A stretch of DNA of 47,897 bases, taken from NCBI GenBank assembly GCA_022340425.1, contig JAJDNY010000137.1:1-47897 (forward strand), in the 5' to 3' direction. The DNA is from Desulfobacteraceae bacterium (GTDB lineage: Bacteria; Desulfobacterota; Desulfobacteria; Desulfobacterales; JAABRJ01). Positions 1 through 7,313 of this stretch are shown here, piece by piece. Each line of letters begins with the position of its first letter. Position 1 is the first letter of the stretch. The translations under genes were made by a program, and so were the position numbers. The notes beneath the pieces were generated by a model. The model was not told where the DNA came from and made no database searches. It was given only the letters and a program-made list of their open reading frames with translations.

Positions 1-2
1 TG

Positions 3-719
3 TATGAAAAGGGCGGGCTGGAGATGATGCAGGAGATCTATGGAAAATTCAACCTCTTTGCCCTTCCCGGGGGGCAGTGCGGCCAGGAAATGGGGCTTTT
101 CTCCAACAAGCGTGCCACCAAGATGGAGGACTTCAAAGGCATGCGAGTGCGCACCCCGGGCTGGTACATGGACATTTTGAACAACATGGGTGCCTCGGTC
201 AGCCCCCTTCCCGGCGGCGAGGTGTACCTGGCCCTGGAGCGCGGCGTCATCGATGCGGCCGAGTTCTCCTCACCAGCCATCAACTACCCCATGGGTTTCG
301 ATGAGATCACCAAGTTTGCCATTCAGCCGGGCGTCCACCAGCCGGGCATCCAGTGCGCCCTCTTCTTCAACAAGGACGCCTACGACAAGCTGCCCGAAGA
401 TTTGAAGTGGATCATCGACATCTGCGCCAAGGAAACCCAGCTCTGGAGCTACAACTGGATCAACAGCCTCAACGCCGAGGCGATCCGGCGGTTCAAGGAA
501 AAAATTGAGATCGTCAAACTGGACACCGAGACCCTGGTCGATTTCCGCAAGTTCACCAAGGCCTATCTCGACGAGGTCAAGGCCAAGTACCCCGACGTCA
601 AAAAAGTCCTCGACAGCCAGGAAGCCTTCCTGGAGAGCTTTGCCGACTGGCGTGACGCCCGCAGCGGCGCCACCCCGTGGCCGTATGAAACTTACATCAC
701 GGGCCGGATCACCGAATAA
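3..719 (+). CDS. TRAP transporter substrate-binding protein, DctP family (5' partial)
   Basis: This is the C-terminal two thirds (about 238 residues) of a periplasmic solute-binding protein of a tripartite ATP-independent transporter; the signal peptide and first lobe lie outside the window. The segment GMRVRTPGWYMD carries the Arg that in DctP proteins binds the substrate carboxylate, and PGGEVYLALERGVIDA is the typical hinge region. The closest family I recognise is the TakP / 2-oxo-acid and lactate-binding branch (annotated as mannitol/chloroaromatic type). It is followed by DctQ, DctM and lutABC, so lactate or a related 2-hydroxy/2-oxo acid is the likely ligand; that part is inference. 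The frame is open from base 3. Confidence 0.9.
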   Translation, partial: YEKGGLEMMQEIYGKFNLFALPGGQCGQEMGLFSNKRATKMEDFKGMRVRTPGWYMDILNNMGASVSPLPGGEVYLALERGVIDAAEFSSPAINYPMGFDEITKFAIQPGVHQPGIQCALFFNKDAYDKLPEDLKWIIDICAKETQLWSYNWINSLNAEAIRRFKEKIEIVKLDTETLVDFRKFTKAYLDEVKAKYPDVKKVLDSQEAFLESFADWRDARSGATPWPYETYITGRITE

Positions 720-732
720 GCGGCCGCCGCTC

Positions 733-757
733 CGGGCCGCCCGCAACGGGCGGCCCG
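733..757 (+). repeat. Intercistronic hairpin between dctP and dctQ
   Basis: A perfect 11-bp GC stem (733-743 with 747-757) closes a CAA triloop 14 nt after the dctP stop codon. No T tract follows, so it is unlikely to be a full terminator. Hairpins here typically stabilise the binding-protein part of the mRNA or partly reduce transcription into the membrane genes. A similar structure occurs after the other dctP gene in this window. Confidence 0.6.
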
Positions 758-838
758 AACCCTGCGGCCGCGGCAGGGGAAGTAAAGCGCCAAGCCCGGC
801 GGCCGTTTTCGCCCAACCCAAGCCAAAAGGACCACCCC

Positions 839-1339
839 ATGTTCGCCACGATTTCACGTGCCATCGACACGTTCAACAAAAGGCAGGGCGAAGTCACCTC
901 GCTGCTGGTTCTGCCGCTGCTGGCGGTGGTGATCTACGAGGTTTTCATGCGTTACGTCTTCAATGCCCCGACCATCTGGGGGTTTGAGGTCACCACCTTT
1001 CTCTACGGCCTCCACTACATGTTCGGCTATGCCTACACCGATGTTCTGGACGGCCATGTCCGGGTGGACATTTTCACCGCGCGCATGTCGCCCCGCGCCC
1101 AGGCGCTCCTGGCGATCATCACCAACGTGGTCATTTTCCTGCCGGTTATGACCTGCCTGACCATCTGGACGTTCAAGTACGGTATCACCTCCCTCAAGGG
1201 CCTGGAGGTCAACTCCACCAGCTGGGCGCCGCCGATCTACCCCATCAAGCTGGTCATGGCCGCCTGCTTTCTGTTTCTGCTGCTCCAGGGGATCTCCAAT
1301 CTCATCAAAGACGTGAAAACGCTTTCGGCTGCGAGGTAA
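839..1339 (+). CDS. TRAP transporter small permease, DctQ family
   Basis: A 166-residue integral membrane protein with four predicted transmembrane helices, the usual size and topology of a DctQ subunit. The stretch near residues 60-75 (TDVLDGHVRVDIFTAR) is the conserved DctQ motif containing the G-H-V-R-V-D core between helices 2 and 3. It bridges the large permease DctM in the inner membrane. The ATG is preceded by AAAAGG at about 825-830. It lies 119 bp after dctP, past a hairpin, and 6 bp before dctM. Function by family is secure; substrate is inferred from the lut genes downstream. Confidence 0.93.
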   Translation: MFATISRAIDTFNKRQGEVTSLLVLPLLAVVIYEVFMRYVFNAPTIWGFEVTTFLYGLHYMFGYAYTDVLDGHVRVDIFTARMSPRAQALLAIITNVVIFLPVMTCLTIWTFKYGITSLKGLEVNSTSWAPPIYPIKLVMAACFLFLLLQGISNLIKDVKTLSAAR

Positions 1340-1345
1340 TCACCC

Positions 1346-2689
1346 ATGAGTCCTGAAATTCTCACCGTGGGCATGTTCGCCACCCTGATTTTCGCCATCA
1401 CCTTGGGGCATCCCCTGGCTTACACCCTGGCGGGAGTGGCCACCCTCTTCGGCCTGATCGACAACGGCTTCAACATCCCGGGGCTCTTCGACCTGTTTGC
1501 CAACAACGCCTGGGGGCTGATGAACAACTACACCCTGGTGGCCATCCCGCTGTTCATTCTGATGGCTCAGCTGCTGGATCGCTCCAAGGTGGCCGAGGCG
1601 CTCTTTGAGGCGCTCTACATCGTTCTGGGCGGCATCAAGGGTGGTCTGGGTCTGGCGGTGGTCGTGGTCTGCACCGTTTTCGCCGCGACCACCGGGATCA
1701 TCGGCGCCTCGGTGGTGGCCATGGGCCTGCTGGCGACCCCGGCATTGCTGGGTAAGGGCTACCAGAAGGAGATGACCAGCGGCATCATCTGCGCCGCCGG
1801 CACCCTGGGGATCCTGATCCCCCCCAGCATCATGATGGTGGTCTACGGCGGCCTGACCGGGCTCAAGGAAACCTCGGTGGGCAACCTTTTCGCCGGCGCC
1901 ATCTTCCCGGGCCTGATCCTCGCGGGGCTTTATTTCCTTTACATCTTCATCCGCTGCAACCTGAACCCCGCCCTCGGCCCCCCGATTTCCAAGGTGGAGG
2001 CCAGCCGGTGGTCCGCCCGCCAAAAATGGGGCATGACCCTGAAATCCCTGGTTCCCCCGCTGGCACTGATCCTGGCCGTCATGGGTACCATCCTCGCCGG
2101 TGTGGCCACCCCCACCGAAGCGGCGGGACTCGGTGCTTTCGGCGCCCTGGTGCTGGCCATCCTGAACCGCAAGTTCAGCTGGGAGGTTCTCAAGCTCTCC
2201 TGCCAGTCGACCCTCAAAACCACCTCCATGGTGATGATGCTCTTTATCGGCGGCACCTTTTTCTCCACCGTTTTTCTGAGCATGGGCGGCGGCGACGTGG
2301 TGGCGGATGTCCTGATCGGCAGCGGTCTAAACCGCTGGATCGTGCTCATGATCATGATGGCCATCGTCTTTTTGATGGGCATGTTCATCGACTGGGCCGC
2401 CATTTTGCTGGTCACGGTCCCGATCTTCATGCCCATCGCGATGGAACTCGATTTCAATCCGCTGTGGTTTTCGATCCTGATGTGCGTCAATCTGCAGACT
2501 TCCTTCCTGACGCCGCCCTTCGGCTACGCGCTGTTCTACTTCAAGGGCGTCGCCCCGGAGAGCTACAGCATGACGCACATCTACAAGGGGATCATGCCGT
2601 TCGTGTTGCTGCAGCTCTTGGCGATGGTGGTCCTGAGCGTCTTCCCGACCGTGACCACCTGGCTGCCGCAACTTTTCTTCGGCGGGTGA
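1346..2689 (+). CDS. TRAP transporter large permease, DctM family
   Basis: A 447-residue polytopic membrane protein, normal for DctM (about 12 helices), the Na+-coupled translocation subunit. Typical DctM features are visible: GIIGASVVAMGLLATPALL, PPSIMMVVYGGLTG, the second-half repeat ATPTEAAGLGAFGALVLA, and QTSFLTPPFGYALFYFKGV near the C terminus. GAGG just upstream serves as the ribosome-binding site. It completes the dctPQM set that precedes lutABC. The gap to the next gene is about 107 bp with no convincing terminator, so co-transcription is plausible. Confidence 0.95.
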   Translation: MSPEILTVGMFATLIFAITLGHPLAYTLAGVATLFGLIDNGFNIPGLFDLFANNAWGLMNNYTLVAIPLFILMAQLLDRSKVAEALFEALYIVLGGIKGGLGLAVVVVCTVFAATTGIIGASVVAMGLLATPALLGKGYQKEMTSGIICAAGTLGILIPPSIMMVVYGGLTGLKETSVGNLFAGAIFPGLILAGLYFLYIFIRCNLNPALGPPISKVEASRWSARQKWGMTLKSLVPPLALILAVMGTILAGVATPTEAAGLGAFGALVLAILNRKFSWEVLKLSCQSTLKTTSMVMMLFIGGTFFSTVFLSMGGGDVVADVLIGSGLNRWIVLMIMMAIVFLMGMFIDWAAILLVTVPIFMPIAMELDFNPLWFSILMCVNLQTSFLTPPFGYALFYFKGVAPESYSMTHIYKGIMPFVLLQLLAMVVLSVFPTVTTWLPQLFFGG

Positions 2690-2796
2690 CACAGCGACAG
2701 TCCCAGCCGTAAAAACCGTGCCAGCATCGCTATTCTGTGACCCTGCCCCGGCGGAGCCGACCGCCGGGGCCACCCCAAATCGGAAAAGGCAGTGCC

Positions 2797-3546
2797 ATGC
2801 GAAGCTACCCCCTCAAACCGGAAACGGTCTATTTCTTCGGAACCTGCCTGGTGGACATGGTCTATCCGGATGCGGGCATGGCGGCCATCCGCCTGCTGCA
2901 ACGTGAAGGCCTGCACGTCGTCTACCCCCAGGCCCAGTCCTGCTGCGGCCAGCCGGCCTACAACTCGGGGTTTCCGGACGAAGCCCGGGCCGTGGCCCGC
3001 AAACAGCTGCGACTGTTCCCCAAGGACTACCCGATCGTCGTGCCCTCGGGGTCTTGCGCCGGCATGATGCACCGCCACTATCCGGCCCTTTTCGCCGAGG
3101 ATTCGGACCGGGCGCTGGCGGAGGAGTTTGCCGGACGCGTCTTCGAGTTGACCGAGTTTCTGGTGCACGTGCTGCAAATCCGGTTGGAAGACCGCGGCGC
3201 GCCGGTGACGGTCACCTGGCACTCCTCCTGCCACGCCCTGCGGGAAATGGGGGTGATCCAGGATTCCAAGTCGCTCATCCGCCAGCTCAAGAACGTCACC
3301 CTGCTGGAGCTCGAAAACGAGCACGAGTGCTGCGGCTTCGGCGGGACTTTCGCCGTCAAGCAGCCGGAAATTTCGGCCGCCATGGTGGCCGACAAGGCCG
3401 CCGACATCCGCCAGACCGGCGCCACCACGGTCCTCGGCGGTGACTGCGGCTGCCTGATGAACATCACCGGTGCCCTGCAGCACCAGCGGGTGCCCGTCAC
3501 CGGGCAGCACATCGCCCAATTCATCTGGGAGAGAATCCATGGCTGA
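2797..3546 (+). CDS. lutA: L-lactate oxidation complex subunit LutA-like (cysteine-rich CCG protein)
   Basis: About 249 residues with two cysteine-rich (CCG) domains: SCCGQPAYNSG in the first half and ECCGFGGTFAVK in the second, plus WHSSCHALRE and GGDCGCLMN. These ligate iron-sulfur clusters in the LutA/YkgE and heterodisulfide-reductase D/glycolate-oxidase F families. With LutB and LutC it forms the cytoplasmic L-lactate dehydrogenase (LutABC). I chose the ATG at 2797 (MRSYPLKPE) because the more upstream in-frame start gives a Pro/Arg-rich extension without family similarity. The 3' end overlaps lutB by 8 bp. Confidence 0.9.
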   Translation: MRSYPLKPETVYFFGTCLVDMVYPDAGMAAIRLLQREGLHVVYPQAQSCCGQPAYNSGFPDEARAVARKQLRLFPKDYPIVVPSGSCAGMMHRHYPALFAEDSDRALAEEFAGRVFELTEFLVHVLQIRLEDRGAPVTVTWHSSCHALREMGVIQDSKSLIRQLKNVTLLELENEHECCGFGGTFAVKQPEISAAMVADKAADIRQTGATTVLGGDCGCLMNITGALQHQRVPVTGQHIAQFIWERIHG

Positions 3547-4969
3547 AACCACGGGGTTTGATTTCGCCAAAAACATCCGGCAGGCGCTAGGCGATCAGCA
3601 GCTGCGCAAGAACTTCAAATTCGCCATGGGCAGCATGATCCAGAAGCGCCGCCTGGTTTTCGCCGACGAGGACGAGTTCGAACAGCTGCGCGCCATCGGC
3701 CAGGCGATCCGCACCCGGGCGCTCGCCAAACTGCCCGAACTGCTGGCCCAGCTGGAAGCGCGCTGTACCGCAAACGGCATCCAGGTCCACTGGGCGGAGA
3801 CCGCCGAGGAGGCCAACGCCACGGTGCTGGAGATCATGCAGCGCCACGGTGCCACCCGCATGGTCAAGGGCAAGTCGATGGTCTCCGAGGAAATGCACCT
3901 CAACCGCTTCCTGGAGGCCCGGGGGATCGCGGTCACCGAGACCGACCTGGGGGAGTTCATCATCCAGTTGGCCGGCGAAACCCCATCGCACATCATCGTG
4001 CCCGCCATTCACAAGAACAAGGAGCAGATCGCGCGCCTGTTTCACGAAAAGATCCCCGACACCCCCTACACCGAGAAGGTCGAGGAGCTCAACGCGATCG
4101 CTCGCCGCACCCTGCGTCAGAGGTTTTTCGACGGCCAGGTGGGTCTCAGCGGGGTCAACATGGCGGTGGCCGAGACCGGCACCCTTTGTCTGGTGGAAAA
4201 CGAGGGCAACGGCCGGATGTGCACCACCGTCCCGCCGGTTCACATCGCCGTGATGGGCCTGGAAAAGGTGGTCGAGAAGCTCTCCGACGTCCCGCCGCTG
4301 CTGCGCCTGCTGACCGGTTCGGCCACCGGCCAGCTGATCACCACCTATTTCAACATGATCACCTCGCCCCGCAGGCCGGGGGAAAAGGACGGCCCGCTGG
4401 AGGTGCATCTGGTCATCCTGGACAACGGCCGCTCGCGGATCCTGACCGACCCCCAATTCCGCCAGACCCTGCAGTGCATCCGCTGCGGCACCTGCCTGAA
4501 TCACTGCCCGGTCTACACCCGCATCGGCGGTCATGCCTTCGGACACGTCTACCCGGGGCCCATCGGGGAAATCCTCACCCCTCAGATGGAGGGTCTGCAG
4601 GAGGCCGGTGTCCTGGCCACCGCCTCCAGCCTGTGCAACGCCTGCGAGGCCGTCTGCCCGGTCAAGATCCCGATTCCCGGTCTGATCCGCGAACTGCGCA
4701 ACGCGAGCTACACCGCCACCCCCACCGGTCGCGTGCCCGGTGAGGGGTTCAAGCGCAACCTCCCGGAAACCCTGGCCTGGAAAGCCTGGGAAAAGGTCAA
4801 CCGCACCCCGGCCTTGAATGCCGTCGTCACCCGTCTGGCCGGTCTCCTGGGGGACAAGGCACCCCGTTTGGGCCCCCTGAAAATCTGGAGCCGCTATCGA
4901 ACGCCCCCCCGGGTGGCTCGGCGCAGCCTGCACGCCATGACCCGCGCCCAAGGAGTCGATAATGAGTGA
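3539..4969 (+). CDS. lutB: L-lactate oxidation iron-sulfur protein LutB-like (LUD domain plus 2x4Fe-4S)
   Basis: About 476 residues: an N-terminal LUD domain (including GVNMAVAETGTLCLVENEGN) followed by a dicluster ferredoxin segment with CIRCGTCLNHCPVY starting near residue 313 and CNACEAVCPVKIP near residue 366. This is the LutB/YkgF electron-transfer subunit of lactate dehydrogenase. The start at 3539 (MAETTGFD) overlaps the lutA stop by 8 bp, indicating translational coupling; the upstream in-frame extension is Ser/Pro-rich and not family-like. The end overlaps lutC by 8 bp as well. All cluster-binding cysteines appear intact. Confidence 0.94.
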   Translation: MAETTGFDFAKNIRQALGDQQLRKNFKFAMGSMIQKRRLVFADEDEFEQLRAIGQAIRTRALAKLPELLAQLEARCTANGIQVHWAETAEEANATVLEIMQRHGATRMVKGKSMVSEEMHLNRFLEARGIAVTETDLGEFIIQLAGETPSHIIVPAIHKNKEQIARLFHEKIPDTPYTEKVEELNAIARRTLRQRFFDGQVGLSGVNMAVAETGTLCLVENEGNGRMCTTVPPVHIAVMGLEKVVEKLSDVPPLLRLLTGSATGQLITTYFNMITSPRRPGEKDGPLEVHLVILDNGRSRILTDPQFRQTLQCIRCGTCLNHCPVYTRIGGHAFGHVYPGPIGEILTPQMEGLQEAGVLATASSLCNACEAVCPVKIPIPGLIRELRNASYTATPTGRVPGEGFKRNLPETLAWKAWEKVNRTPALNAVVTRLAGLLGDKAPRLGPLKIWSRYRTPPRVARRSLHAMTRAQGVDNE

Positions 4970-5621
4970 CACCGCCCGTGAAAACATCCTGCGCAAGCTC
5001 GCCGCCGCCCACCGACCCGCCCAAATTCCGGAAACCGGGGCGCTGCCGATCGCCGCGCTCTGCCAGGCGGAAAAAATCGAACAGCTCAAGCATTTCATGG
5101 AGGCCGTGAGAGGCGAGGTGCACGTGGTCAAGAAGGAGGGCTGGATCGCCCGGCTTCAGGATCTGCTGCGCCCGCGCGCTTTGAAGACCCTGCTCTACGG
5201 CCCGGCAACGCCCCTCGGCAAAGCCCTGGCGGCCGGGTGGCCCCCCGAAGACCCGGGGCTGCCCCGACTGGTGCCCTATGCCGCGCCGGTGGAGGATTTC
5301 AAGTCCGAGCTGTTCCAGCTAGATGCCGGCATCACCGGTACGCTGGGCGCCATCGCCGAAAACGGGGCCCTGATCCTGTGGCCCACCCCCGAGGAGCCGC
5401 GCCTGATTTCACTGGTGCCGCCGATTCACATCGCCCTAGTGGACGCCCGCGACATCTACTGCAATTTTGCCGACGCCCTCACGGCCGGCACCTGGAAGGC
5501 GAACATGCCGACCAATGCCCTGCTGATTTCCGGTCCGTCCAAAACGGCGGACATCGAACTCACCCTGGCCTTCGGGGTCCACGGCCCGCGTGAGGTGCTG
5601 GTCCTGGTCCTGGAAGCGTGA
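4962..5621 (+). CDS. lutC: L-lactate oxidation LUD-domain subunit LutC-like
   Basis: A 219-residue LUD-domain protein of the LutC/YkgG family, third subunit of the LutABC complex. The C-terminal half carries the typical pattern DAGITGTLGAIAENGALIL, RLISLVPPIHIALV and ALLISGPSKTADIE. It starts inside the last codons of lutB (8-bp overlap). Preceded by a TRAP system and lutAB, it completes a lactate uptake and oxidation module; electrons probably pass to the membrane quinone pool, but no acceptor gene is visible here. Confidence 0.93.
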   Translation: MSDTARENILRKLAAAHRPAQIPETGALPIAALCQAEKIEQLKHFMEAVRGEVHVVKKEGWIARLQDLLRPRALKTLLYGPATPLGKALAAGWPPEDPGLPRLVPYAAPVEDFKSELFQLDAGITGTLGAIAENGALILWPTPEEPRLISLVPPIHIALVDARDIYCNFADALTAGTWKANMPTNALLISGPSKTADIELTLAFGVHGPREVLVLVLEA

Positions 5622-5733
5622 CGGCGGCGTAGAAGCCCGCTTGGTGCGTTGCACCGGGTGGGCCCCGGGATTGCGCCGGAGCAGAAAACCCCAGCCGCCA
5701 ATAGACACTCAGAACCTGTCCATGGAGATCGCT

Positions 5734-6231
5734 ATGTTACCGGAAATAAAAAAGATCCTTTACGCCACGGACCTCTCCGAAAACGCCCGCTACGCCGCCC
5801 GCTACGCAGTCGCGCTGGCCGAACGCTTCAATGCCGAGATCACGACTGTGCACGTCATCGAGCAAATCTCGGCCAACATTCACAGCCGGGTGGCGGCGAT
5901 GCTGGGAGAGGCCGAGTGGCAGGAAATCCAGGCGCGCCGCCGGGAGGAGACCTTCACCACGATCCAGACGCGGCTCAGGAATTTCTGCCGGGACCTCCAA
6001 GACCAGCTGGCCGGCTGCCGGCTGGAGCAGGCCGACATCGTCACCCGTGAAGGGGAGCCGGTCTCTGAAATCCTGGCGCTGGCAAAAGAACGGCCTTTCG
6101 ATCTGATCGTGATGGGCACCCGCGGTCTGGGCGCCCTGGCCGACGCCGTGATGGGCAGCACGGCCCGCCGGGTGATTCGCCGCGCCCAAATCCCGGTGAT
6201 GGTGGTCCGCCTGCCCGGGGAAACGAGCTGA
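5734..6231 (+). CDS. Universal stress protein, UspA family
   Basis: A 165-residue protein with the UspA fold: N-terminal KKILYATDLSENARYAARYA and the C-terminal ATP-binding-type motif MGTRGLGALADAVMGSTARR (G-2x-G-9x-G-S/T), so it belongs to the nucleotide-binding class. Start chosen at 5734 (MLPEIKK), preceded by GGAG at 5724-5727; earlier in-frame codons give an Arg/Pro-rich non-homologous tail. It follows lutC after 112 bp and may belong to the same transcript. Role beyond stress response is not predictable. Confidence 0.9.
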   Translation: MLPEIKKILYATDLSENARYAARYAVALAERFNAEITTVHVIEQISANIHSRVAAMLGEAEWQEIQARRREETFTTIQTRLRNFCRDLQDQLAGCRLEQADIVTREGEPVSEILALAKERPFDLIVMGTRGLGALADAVMGSTARRVIRRAQIPVMVVRLPGETS

Positions 6232-6649
6232 TTGCTCTCCGGGCACCCGAGCCGGCCGTGCAACCCGGGGTCGCCGGCCGACGGCCCCGTTGTGATGCGA
6301 CGCCGCCGGTTGAGGCGCCGCCTGATTCTCCCTGCCGCGGCGGTCCTGCAGATCTGCAAGGCCGCCACCTGCTTCTGGCCCGTCTGCGATGGCCCCTCCA
6401 AACCTTCAGCGGCAGGCTCCAGGGGACCCTCCAGCTTCCCCTTCACCCCGTTTTACCTCGCTTCCCCCACCCCCTGAGACATGAAAAAAAAGTAACAATC
6501 ATCCCTTTTTTACCCAATTTAGCGGGAGGGAATTTACCCAAAGCCACTTGATCTGGCGCCCACGGGGCGGCGGCCGGTGGCTTTCTTACGTGCGGCGGGC
6601 CGCCGTCGGCCCCAACGGCCCCGGGACGCGCCGACGTCCAGGCGGCCGG
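6232..6649 (+). other. Long intergenic region upstream of a sigma-54 promoter
   Basis: No convincing gene is seen. The left part is GC-rich with no coding signal. An AT-rich island at roughly 6478-6540 contains A and T runs and two copies of TTTACCCA. The rest leads directly into the sigma-54 promoter at 6650. The region most likely carries upstream activator sites and possibly the end of the lut/usp transcript. Confidence 0.5.
6506..6543 (+). promoter_or_regulatory. Candidate upstream activator site: direct repeat of TTTACCCA
   Basis: TTTACCCA occurs at 6509-6516 and again at 6533-6540, 24 bp apart start to start, on the same face of the helix to within a few base pairs, inside an AT-rich island. 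It lies about 135-170 bp before the predicted start of the sigma-54 transcript, the usual distance for an enhancer-binding protein site. The regulator is unknown; this is inference from spacing and repetition only. Confidence 0.35.
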
Positions 6650-6665
6650 TGGCACCCTTATTGCT
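6650..6665 (+). promoter_or_regulatory. Sigma-54 (RpoN) promoter, -24/-12
   Basis: TGGCAC, 5 bp, TTGCT: an exact match to the RpoN consensus TGGCAC-N5-TTGCW, with GG (6651-6652) and GC (6663-6664) 12 bp apart. The predicted transcript starts near 6676, a few bases before the riboswitch aptamer begins. Expression therefore should need an enhancer-binding protein and ATP hydrolysis. Confidence 0.85.
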
Positions 6666-6680
6666 CCAGAATTGACTACG

Positions 6681-6766
6681 CCAAAGCGTCAAAGCCAAAC
6701 CCCGAGTGATCGGGCGACGGAAAGCCGCGGGTCTTGCGCCACCAAGACAGCCGGGTTGCCTTTACG
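6681..6766 (+). ncRNA. GEMM riboswitch aptamer (c-di-GMP-I class)
   Basis: The segment has the GEMM layout: conserved CAAACC before a hairpin (CCCGA 6701-6705, GTGA tetraloop, TCGGG 6710-6714), then GACGGAAAGCC (consensus GACGCAAAGCC), then a second stem GTCTT 6731-6735 with AAGAC 6744-6748, then AGCCGGGTTGCC as in many Geobacter-type GEMM RNAs. P1 can form between CGT/AAAG (6687-6694) and CTTTACG (6760-6766). The G at 6694 aligns, by hand, with the G that selects c-di-GMP; cGAMP-selective relatives have A there. Two core positions differ from consensus in a complementary way (C6695 and G6720). It lies directly after the sigma-54 start site. Confidence 0.85.
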
Positions 6767-6785
6767 AAGGTCGCCCGGCTTTTTT
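6749..6785 (+). terminator. Riboswitch expression platform: intrinsic terminator
   Basis: AGCCGGG (6749-6755) pairs with CCCGGCT (6774-6780), with an inner CCTT/AAGG stem (6759-6762, 6767-6770) around a four-base loop and a run of six T at 6780-6785. The 5' arm is the 3' strand of the GEMM aptamer, so aptamer folding and terminator formation are mutually exclusive. Ligand binding should therefore prevent termination (an ON switch). Confidence 0.85.
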
Positions 6786-6830
6786 GTAGGCCGGCATGCA
6801 CCCCTTGCAACCGAGAAAAGGGAGGAGATC

Positions 6831-7262
6831 ATGCAGAGAGTGTTTCGAATCGCCCGTCTGGCCGGGGTACTGCTGGCCGTCGGCGCCCTTTGGGTCCCGG
6901 TGGCCGCCGCCGAACCGCAGGCTGAGCCAATCACGGGCGGGATCGTGATCGTACGCAACTGCCCCAAGAGCGAGATCAAGAATTTCAGCTATATGCTCTC
7001 CAGTGTGCCCGGCGGCGGCTGGGCGGAAATATCCAACGCCGGGGAGAGCTTCCGACTCAACTTTTTCTCCTTCACCCCGGAGGACCTCGAGGCCTTCAAC
7101 CAGCTGGGCAGTCGCACGGAACCGCGGATAAGCGTGATCCTCTACAACGGCGATTTCGTCTTCATGGTGCGGTCCTCCAAAGAGGAGTACCGGGGAGCGC
7201 CGCCACCTGAAATCGAAGACCCGCCGGTGGTGGGCAAGGGCGCGCCGACGGTTGATCTTTAG
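6831..7262 (+). CDS. Unknown exported protein under sigma-54/GEMM control
   Basis: A 143-residue protein that I cannot assign to a family. It has a clear Sec signal peptide (MQRVFRIARLAGVLLAVGAL then a hydrophobic stretch ending VAAAEP). The mature part is about 118 residues, probably a small alpha/beta or beta-rich domain, with one Cys (RNCPKSE) and a Pro-rich C-terminal tail (GAPPPEIEDPPVVGKGAP). The ATG at 6831 follows GGGAGGAG with ideal spacing and lies 45 bp after the riboswitch terminator. The next gene is 51 bp downstream and also encodes an exported protein, so the two probably act together at the envelope in a c-di-GMP-linked process. Confidence 0.8.
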   Translation: MQRVFRIARLAGVLLAVGALWVPVAAAEPQAEPITGGIVIVRNCPKSEIKNFSYMLSSVPGGGWAEISNAGESFRLNFFSFTPEDLEAFNQLGSRTEPRISVILYNGDFVFMVRSSKEEYRGAPPPEIEDPPVVGKGAPTVDL

Positions 7263-7313
7263 CCGCACCACCTCCCGGCCCATAAAGTTTTGACCGGCAA
7301 CAAGGAGAACCCG

